A DNA stretch of 12,514 bases from Martensiomyces pterosporus (Eukaryota > Kickxellomycota > Kickxellomycetes > Kickxellales > Kickxellaceae), in NCBI GenBank assembly GCA_025201845.1, contig MU603930.1, forward strand, positions 19,845 to 32,358, written 5' to 3'. A program made the translations under genes and the position numbers. The notes below the pieces were generated by a model. That model worked only from the letters and a program-made list of their open reading frames with translations, was not told where the DNA came from and did no database searches. This document shows positions 8,001 through 12,514 of the stretch, piece by piece. Position 1 is the stretch's first letter, and each line of letters opens with the position of its first letter.

Positions 8001-8976
8001 ACAGACCACGCCTGCGATCTTCCCGCCACCTCCGCAGCCCGTCAACCCAGCATCGATCCCCACGGGCAACACGCCGCCTCCTCAGCGCAAGGACGGCTGG
8101 AACGACGCGCCGATGGTCGCAAAGCCCAGCAAGCGCCCGCCACAGCCAGTTGCAAAGCCTGCTGCTATCGTGAGCCCGTTCCCTCAGGACAGGGGTACGC
8201 CTCCTCCGGCATCCGTCGCGCCGTTTGCCGCTGCCAGATCGCCAGTGCCTCAGGGCATGCCCCCGAGCTCTGGTGGTCCTCCTCCACCTCGTGGTGGATT
8301 CATTCCGTCGTCAAAGCCCGCTCCTCCGCCACCGCCGCCAGCTGCCAGCGTGCCGTTCCCGGCGGCGCAGCATGGACCTCCACAGCCCCAGCCCCAGCCG
8401 TTCCAGCAGCCACTCCAGCAGCCGTTCCAGCAGCCGTTCCAGCCACAGCAGGCGCAGGTGCAGCCGCCCCAGCAGGCCGGATTCATCCCGTCGGCCAACC
8501 CGGCGCCTATGGCCACTCCGCAGGCATCTCGTGGACAAGTGGTCACCTCTGCCAGTGCCTCAGCCACTCCAGCAGCTCGCACAGCAACCCCAGCCAAGCC
8601 AGCCACGCCCAAGCCAGCCTCCAAGTACCCAGCAGGCGACCGCTCGCATCTGCCTGCAGAATGGAGGCCTGTGGTTACTGCGCTGAGCGCTCATCTGGCG
8701 CGTGCTAAGCAGTTTGCGGCGCCGGCGCAGAAGCGCATGGTGGATGACTCGGAGCGCAGGCTTAGTGCGCTGTTTGATCTGATGAACTGCGATGAGGTGG
8801 CCAAGAAGGAGCAGCTGGCACCTGTGTTCCAGGCACTGGTGCAGGCCATTGACAGCAGGCAGTTCCCAGCCGCCCTGCATCATCAGGCGGAGCTGATGAC
8901 CTTGAACTCAGAGATCACGACCAGTTTGGTCGGTGTCAAGCACTTGATCAATGTGCTCAAGACCCTGCCCATGTAA
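5095..8976 (+). CDS. SEC31: SEC31, COPII outer-coat subunit
   Basis: 1293 aa in one exon, close to the yeast length (about 1270). With Sec13 it forms the COPII outer cage and stimulates Sar1-GTP hydrolysis by Sec23 at ER exit sites. Residues 5-340 form a seven-bladed WD40 propeller (strand ends VWD 95-97, IWD 145-147, VWD 191-193, LWD 249-251). Residues 374-425 hold the blade that completes Sec13 (PPKWLARPCGAVFGFGGKLV). An alpha-solenoid spans about 426-860, split by an acidic Lys/Glu/Ala-rich insert (507-600). Residues 865-1180 are Pro/Gln-rich, with GYP repeats and triple-proline clusters (977, 994, 1037, 1062, 1077) of the kind that bind Sec23. Trp1002-Asn1003 in RKDGWNDAP matches the yeast Sec31 active fragment whose Trp-Asn pair enters the Sar1 site. 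The conserved C-terminal helical domain is 1181-1293, starting GDRSHLPAEW. The ATG fits family starts (IERTA.PAW). It is divergent from the PAN1-like gene. Confidence 0.97.
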   Translation: MVYQYIERTAIPAWGPQQSETLIAAGTVAGAMDASFSNTSELEIFKLTADSEGALEPVGKAEAGARFQRLAWSGKVESHDLGVLAGGLENGDVTVWDPKKIISGEADSAVLHSSSAHTGAVGGLEFNPFQANLMASGAGNGEVFIWDIVSDFKSYSPGARSQRIENVTDLSWNNQVQHILATASNTGSSAVWDLRSRREVIALNSPGVIGVNSMMGSGRAGVSAIVWNPASATQLVTASSDDNNPVIMLWDLRNANAPSQTFSGHQRGILSLSWCRKDSGLLLSSGKDNRTVCWNPLTGEIVGELPPSNNWVYDVQWNQANPNLLSGSSFDGRINLYALARESESIESTVAQVSDDPFAPQSTSAFAPSLSLKRPPKWLARPCGAVFGFGGKLVHFGKQTAPAPAPGPGQPAKPAPTTPALVSITGFVSEPELTRQAVQLEELLENSQAAELCSERLEQSKGTDQERSWEVLKILFESDARDKLIHFLGFDKAAVKARIDELIKAKAAKAAASDGEEKTKEDESKDGADASEKAEKEDKKEDAERVDEEEDNPFAASSSADAEAEDFFSKTIESSPAAGADSASAATSTAADAAATDADTRALQAAFAGAFHIYDKTKDISSEDADGLITRAVLLGNIESAVELCIEQELFADALILATCGSAELAERAQKAYFAKRAQQASYVRLLHSIVTGNLTDVVKNADISEWDEILALLCTYAQGDQFSNLCETLGRRLEAAQQLSDAVLCYLASGNLDKVASIWISREQNAVGLARIQSLHSLVEKVSVFRNAVQFIDPALSDEQPTFPLAPLYDSYVEYAQFLASQGLFGIASKYLERTPASYRCYMASGEDGLAALRNRLSLAAEAPWVTAPVAADGAANNQAPAQVQQQPLQPLQQQQHISGYPTAATGGYGGATAGYPPASMPTAQHYSSQGPAYPGSTYGSAAPGYPAPAPSYPAAPGYSGMAQGYPAQTTPAIFPPPPQPVNPASIPTGNTPPPQRKDGWNDAPMVAKPSKRPPQPVAKPAAIVSPFPQDRGTPPPASVAPFAAARSPVPQGMPPSSGGPPPPRGGFIPSSKPAPPPPPPAASVPFPAAQHGPPQPQPQPFQQPLQQPFQQPFQPQQAQVQPPQQAGFIPSANPAPMATPQASRGQVVTSASASATPAARTATPAKPATPKPASKYPAGDRSHLPAEWRPVVTALSAHLARAKQFAAPAQKRMVDDSERRLSALFDLMNCDEVAKKEQLAPVFQALVQAIDSRQFPAALHHQAELMTLNSEITTSLVGVKHLINVLKTLPM
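8401..8444 (+). repeat. 12-bp coding tandem repeat (FQQP units) in SEC31
   Basis: TTCCAGCAGCCR-type units run at 8401, 8413 (a Leu variant), 8425 and a partial at 8437, encoding FQQP-LQQP-FQQP-FQ. It lies in the disordered Pro/Gln-rich linker, where length change should be tolerated. Confidence 0.75.
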
Positions 8977-9216
8977 TGGGCGAAGGTAGCCCCGTTTTTA
9001 TATCTTTTATATCTACATTTCAGCGCCTAAAGCCGGGCATAGCAGCAACACAAAATCGCACCAGTTCTGATTGGCCAACAATCCACCATAGTTATCCGCA
9101 GCCGCCTATTCGCATTAATATCCACTGCTGAAAATATGTCTTTGAGCCCGCTGCCCTTCTTCGCCCTAGCTCTCTTGCCCCTCTGCTCGCACTGTCTATA
9201 GTCTATTCAAGCACAC
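8977..9216 (+). promoter_or_regulatory. SEC31 3' end and MCM9 promoter
   Basis: This 240-bp spacer serves both the end of SEC31 and the start of MCM9. T-rich sequence (TTTTTATATCTTTTATAT, 8995-9012) follows the SEC31 stop and may guide 3' end formation; there is no AATAAA. GATTGGCC at 9069-9076 is a reversed CCAAT box about 140 bp before the MCM9 ATG, extended to the palindrome TTGGCCAA (9071-9078). Pyrimidine-rich sequence (9150-9190) precedes the start. I see no gene here. Confidence 0.55.
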
Positions 9217-11274
9217 ATGGATTCAGGTGCTAGCAATCACATCGCCAACGAGGCAGCTGCGCTTGGGGCCATGCAGCTATTCCTTGAGCAATACTACCCT
9301 GGCGACATTGAGCGACTTTTGGTTGACCAGGAACTCGACGTCCATTCACTCGAAGTCGACATGCACTCGCTGATAGAATTCAACTACGAGATAGCTACAC
9401 TCCTGCTCGAGTCCCCTACAAAATACCTGCCTCTGCTGAACAGCGCGTGTGCAGCAGCTCAATCTCGGCTGAAGCAGTCGTCATCTCTTTCATCCGCACT
9501 CACAGTCAAAGAACGCGTGCAGGTGCGGATTGCCCATCTGCCCAACCACCCATCGCTTGTGCGTACGAAGATTCCGGGGTCAGAGGATATTGGCCGTCTT
9601 TTGAGCGTCGCAGGCACGGTGATTCGCACGGGGTTGGTCAAGATGATGGAGACGCACCGGGCCTACGTGTGCGGCAAGTGTAGGGCGTCGTTTATGGTCG
9701 AGGCTGAGATCGAGCAATATAGCTATATACCTAAACCCACACGGTGCCTCGCGCCCAATACAGAGGCCCACTGTAACTCAACGACGTTCTATCCAGCCAC
9801 TAGCGACACTGGCGACGCACTGCAGTGCTGTGCGGATTACCAGGAGATTAAGATCCAGGAGCAGGTGGGCAAGCTTGCGCTGGGCACCATCCCGCGCGCC
9901 ATCGTGGTTATACTGGAGCACGACCTGGTTGATTTGGCCAAGTCGGGTGATTCGGTCACGGTTACTGGCACTGTGATTAGGCGGTGGCGGCCTGCAATGG
10001 TCGGCGAGAGGCCGGATATCAGTATAGTTATACGGGCCAACAGCGTGTATGTGCATAATGAGCAGAGCTCGCAGATTAATGTCACGGACGATCTGCGGGC
10101 CCAGTTTCACCAATTCTGGGCCAGACACGAGAATGACAGAATGCACGCCAGAGACACTGTCGTCGCCAGCATGTGCCCTCAGGTATACGGCTTGTATTAC
10201 GTCAAATTGGCAGTGATGCTTGTGCTTATTAGCGGTGTGGCGCGTACGGATGCATCGGGGCTGCGTGTGCGAGGCGAGGCGCATCTCCTGCTGGTTGGAG
10301 ATCCGGGGACAGCCAAATCGCAGTTTTTGAAGTACGCTGCTAAGCTGACCCCGCGGTCGGTGCTCACCACTGGAATAGGGTCAACTAGCGCAGGGCTTAC
10401 TGTGACTGCGGTCAAGGATGGGCCGGAGTGGCAGCTGGAGGCTGGCGCACTGGTGCTGGCTGACCGCGGCCTGTGCTGTATCGACGAGTTTGGGAGCATT
10501 AGGGAGGCAGAGAAGAGCACGATTTTGGAGGCGATGGAGCAGCAGAGCATATCGGTAGCGAAGGCAGGCATTGTGTGTAAGCTAAATTCGAGGTGCTCTG
10601 TGCTGGCGGCTATGAACCCGAAGGGCAAATACGACCCGGAGTCGTCGCTGGCCGTAAACACTGCGCTCTCGACGCCCTTGCTTAGTAGGTTTGATTTGGT
10701 GCTTGTTTTGCTGGACTCGCACAACGAGGAGTGGGACGACCGTGTGTCGTCGTTTTTGCTGGCGGATGAGGCAACCAGAGCAGGGATGAGCAACGCCAGC
10801 AGCAGTGAGCGCATGCTCGCGTCGATGCGCGCCGGCAGCGAGCAACGACGGACTATGGAGGATGCAGAGGATGTGGATATTTGGTCGTTTGAGACGCTAC
10901 AGGCATATATAGCATATATCAAATCGGCATTCCAGCCGCAGTCGACGCCGGCCAGCGAACAGGTACTGACGAGGTACTATCAACTACAGAGACAGCGCGA
11001 TACAATGAATGCCGCCAGAACCACCATCCGCTTATTGGAGAGTCTGATCCGATTGTCGCAGGCACATGCGCGGCTTATGTTCCGCAACAAGGTGCTTGTG
11101 GAAGACGCTGTGATGGCCGTTGTGTTAATGGAGACAACCATGCTGACGGCATCCATCCTGGGCTCCACCGATGCTCTGCACACGACGTTTCCCGAGGACT
11201 CGGAGTCGTTCTATGTCAGCTTGGAGGACAAGGTTCTGAAGCAGCTTAGTTTGGAACATCTGGCTTCACAGTAA
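9217..11274 (+). CDS. MCM9: MCM9, MCM-family helicase of recombination and crosslink repair
   Basis: 685 aa, one exon. In animals MCM9 pairs with MCM8 in a hexameric helicase that promotes repair synthesis in homologous recombination. The N-terminal MCM domain is at about 10-290, with a zinc ribbon C152-x2-C155, C177, C186. The family block DYQEIKIQEQV (207-217) precedes IPRAIVVILEHDLVDLAKSGD. The AAA+ core has Walker A GDPGTAKS (361-368), 'LTTGIGSTSAGLTVTAVKDG', Walker B CCIDEF (420-425), sensor-1 Asn467 in AAMNPKGKYDP, Arg491 finger in LLSRFD, and sensor-2 Arg605 in TTIRLLESLIRL. MCM9 rather than MCM2-7 or MCM8 is shown by EAMEQQSISVAKAGIVCKLN and LLDSHNEEWD. All catalytic residues are present, so it looks functional. 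A loop at about 515-555 is variable. It ends soon after the helicase core, like plant MCM9, lacking the long tail of the vertebrate protein. It faces the Sec72-like gene tail to tail. Confidence 0.95.
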   Translation: MDSGASNHIANEAAALGAMQLFLEQYYPGDIERLLVDQELDVHSLEVDMHSLIEFNYEIATLLLESPTKYLPLLNSACAAAQSRLKQSSSLSSALTVKERVQVRIAHLPNHPSLVRTKIPGSEDIGRLLSVAGTVIRTGLVKMMETHRAYVCGKCRASFMVEAEIEQYSYIPKPTRCLAPNTEAHCNSTTFYPATSDTGDALQCCADYQEIKIQEQVGKLALGTIPRAIVVILEHDLVDLAKSGDSVTVTGTVIRRWRPAMVGERPDISIVIRANSVYVHNEQSSQINVTDDLRAQFHQFWARHENDRMHARDTVVASMCPQVYGLYYVKLAVMLVLISGVARTDASGLRVRGEAHLLLVGDPGTAKSQFLKYAAKLTPRSVLTTGIGSTSAGLTVTAVKDGPEWQLEAGALVLADRGLCCIDEFGSIREAEKSTILEAMEQQSISVAKAGIVCKLNSRCSVLAAMNPKGKYDPESSLAVNTALSTPLLSRFDLVLVLLDSHNEEWDDRVSSFLLADEATRAGMSNASSSERMLASMRAGSEQRRTMEDAEDVDIWSFETLQAYIAYIKSAFQPQSTPASEQVLTRYYQLQRQRDTMNAARTTIRLLESLIRLSQAHARLMFRNKVLVEDAVMAVVLMETTMLTASILGSTDALHTTFPEDSESFYVSLEDKVLKQLSLEHLASQ

Positions 11275-11378
11275 AACACACAGTTGACTTGATGCTTATA
11301 TTGCTGTGCTGAAGAATGAAAACAAGAAGAGGTGGGTGAGTTGCGATAGATAGGAAAAGCGAGCGCGAGGCCATCTGC
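11275..11378. other. Short convergent spacer between MCM9 and the Sec72-like gene
   Basis: Only 104 bp separate the two stop codons, so both 3' UTRs and polyadenylation sites must sit here or run into the opposite gene. No canonical AATAAA is visible on either strand. The minus strand has an AT-rich AATATAAGC. Confidence 0.6.
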
Positions 11379-12008
11379 CTAGACGTACTGCTTGGTGTCT
11401 TCCAGTGCTGTTTTCATCTCCTTTGCCTCGGGATCCAAGGAGCACCCAATCTGGAACCCCTGTGCAGCCTGCTGGCACCTGCCCAAGCCCATCAGTGCCC
11501 TTCCCATCCTGAAGTGGCCCTTGCTCCAGTTCCTCCTCAGCCTGGTAACCACCTCGGTGTCCCAGTATGCCTCCGACGGGTGCTCCAGCTCCAACAGACA
11601 GGCCGCGCGATTTGAAAGGAGGACGGCGGACTCTTCGACGATCATCTGGCTTGGGTCCCACAGCGGCCTCTGCGAAGCCACGTTAATTGCCTCCGTGTAC
11701 TTTTGGCTTGCCTCGAAGTGGTTCTGCTGCCGGAACAGGGTGTTGCCCTCCGACTTGAGCTTCTGGATTGCCTGGGCCATTTGTGGGTTGGGTGGCGGTA
11801 GTGCGCCGCCGTTCGCTGAAAGCTGGCGGGTCAGGAAGTTGTGTGTTGAGTAGTCGACTCCACAGTCAGCACATACTTGCTTCTTGTGCGAGGAGCAGTG
11901 GAGCAGCCCGTCAATCAGGATAATGGAAGGCTGCTCCGGAAGAGCGATTTCGGGCTTGCCGGGCTCTGTGGGGAAAATTGGGCGCGGGCCAAACGGAGTA
12001 GCAGCCAT
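11379..12008 (-). CDS. SEC72: Sec72-like TPR subunit of the post-translational ER translocon
   Basis: 209 aa, one exon. Sec72 is a cytosolic-face partner of Sec63-Sec62-Sec71 and helps receive post-translational substrates, its TPR groove contacting Hsp70. Residues 1-30 are Pro-rich. Residues 33-57 read as a small Cys/His module (C38-x2-H41-x4-C46-x2-C49, with H56) typical of filamentous-fungal members and, as I recall, missing from the yeast protein; it may bind zinc. Three TPR-like helical pairs follow at about 78-112 (KSEGNTLFRQQNHFEASQKYTEAI), 126-159 (LLSNRAACLLELEHPSEAYWD) and 161-195 (GHFRMGRALMGLGRCQQAAQGF). There is no membrane segment or signal peptide, as expected of Sec72. Length fits the family (about 190-210). 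The ATG is the first in frame and opens the conserved N-terminus. A generic TPR co-chaperone is the alternative, but the N-terminal module favours Sec72. Confidence 0.83.
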   Translation of the reverse strand: MAATPFGPRPIFPTEPGKPEIALPEQPSIILIDGLLHCSSHKKQVCADCGVDYSTHNFLTRQLSANGGALPPPNPQMAQAIQKLKSEGNTLFRQQNHFEASQKYTEAINVASQRPLWDPSQMIVEESAVLLSNRAACLLELEHPSEAYWDTEVVTRLRRNWSKGHFRMGRALMGLGRCQQAAQGFQIGCSLDPEAKEMKTALEDTKQYV

Positions 12009-12200
12009 TTCTATTAGATTTACGACAAAGGAGTGGACGATGCAAGAAAAATGACAAGCAGAGAGAAGCGAGCGGGAGGGGGAAGCCGCCTGGCTTTGTC
12101 GGCCCGCCTTGCATTCCAGTCCATGCCTCAGATGCTGTCAGCCACGGATTGGCCACAGGCACTCATCACGTGCTCCAGATGCTGTGATTGGCCGGAACCT
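12009..12200 (-). promoter_or_regulatory. Promoter of the Sec72-like gene with duplicated CCAAT modules and an E-box
   Basis: Two GATTGGCC boxes (12147-12154 and 12186-12193) lie about 140 and 180 bp upstream of the ATG. Each is preceded by the direct repeat CAGATGCTGT (12129-12138 and 12176-12185). Between the boxes is a perfect palindromic E-box CACGTG (12167-12172), the core site of fungal bHLH factors. CCAAT and E-box motifs are seen directly; the binding proteins are inferred. Confidence 0.55.
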
Positions 12201-12514
12201 CGCATTTTCATGCTTCCTTGGTGGCGCTTGGTCATTTTCAGGGGGAGGACTAGCACAGCCAGAGCACTAGCAAGCTGTCTCAGGACAAGAAATGGCTGTA
12301 TCTGAGCACAGTTGCAATGGGAAAGTATGCAAATGATTCCTATTTCTCTGGTGGATCCCGGGCTCTGTTTTGCCATTCTTGATAGTCTTGGCAAAGAAGG
12401 ATTTATGAGGTTCAGGGTGGCACTAACAAACGCTTATTAGTGCAGGGAGATATTGATATTGATATATATAAGTATATGTTTTTATATGCTTTTCTTAGGG
12501 TTTTCTTATAAGGA
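12201..12514. other. Non-coding right flank, AT-rich at the end
   Basis: No supported gene. A 7-bp inverted repeat (TTTGCCA 12369-12375, TGGCAAA 12389-12395) and a GATATT hexamer tract (12449-12465) are present, followed by AT-rich sequence with TATATATAAG at about 12462-12471. The AT-rich end could be the promoter or 3' flank of a gene outside the window. Confidence 0.5.

Noticed and set aside
11296..11661. 121-codon minus-strand frame overlapping the Sec72-like gene
   Set aside because: Different frame of the same strand as a well-supported TPR protein; no motif.
12128..12394. Short open frames on both strands beyond the Sec72-like gene
   Set aside because: They overlap each other and the promoter motifs and show no conserved features.
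1..12514. Search for CRISPR arrays, toxin-antitoxin or other defence modules
   Set aside because: No regular repeat-spacer pattern and no related proteins; gene structure and introns are eukaryotic.

Overview
The window is eukaryotic and fungal: four protein genes, mostly in single long exons, with short intergenic spacers, a fungal-type intron (branch site TACTAAT) and the start of an LTR retrotransposon at the left edge. The fungal call rests mainly on the Sec72-type TPR protein with an N-terminal Cys/His motif and on the Pan1-like body of the EH-domain protein. A clear MCM9 argues against yeasts and other Dikarya, which as I recall have lost MCM8/MCM9. Two C-terminal SH3 domains on the Pan1-like protein also differ from yeast Pan1. 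An early-diverging fungus such as Kickxellomycotina/Coemansia-type is my best inference, but it was not tested by search.

Layout: (1) positions 1-309, minus strand, are the N-terminal part of a Ty3/Gypsy-like Gag running off the left edge. It is preceded by a candidate primer-binding site (341-353) and LTR sequence starting at 356, perhaps reaching about 875. (2) 876-1306 is non-coding and includes the 3' side of the next gene. (3) 1307-4656, minus strand, is an EH/EH/coiled-coil/acidic/SH3/SH3 protein (Pan1/intersectin-like, endocytosis). Its true start lies in a 16-nt first exon beyond a short intron. (4) 4657-5094 is a 438-bp divergent promoter. (5) 5095-8976, plus strand, is SEC31, the COPII outer-coat subunit. 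(6) 8977-9216 is a compact spacer. (7) 9217-11274, plus strand, is MCM9, a DNA-repair MCM helicase. (8) 11379-12008, minus strand, is a Sec72-like post-translational translocon subunit, tail to tail with MCM9. (9) 12009-12514 is its promoter followed by AT-rich non-coding sequence.

Three of the four genes serve membrane traffic: Sec72 in ER import, Sec31 in ER exit and Pan1/intersectin in endocytosis. MCM9 is unrelated and belongs to recombination repair. The only recurring regulatory signal I found is the 8-mer GATTGGCC (a reversed CCAAT box), present in all three promoter regions. I see no rRNA, tRNA, CRISPR array, defence system or biosynthetic cluster. The interest lies in gene architecture (SH3-bearing Pan1, micro-exon start), retention of MCM9, and the promoter and retroelement structure.
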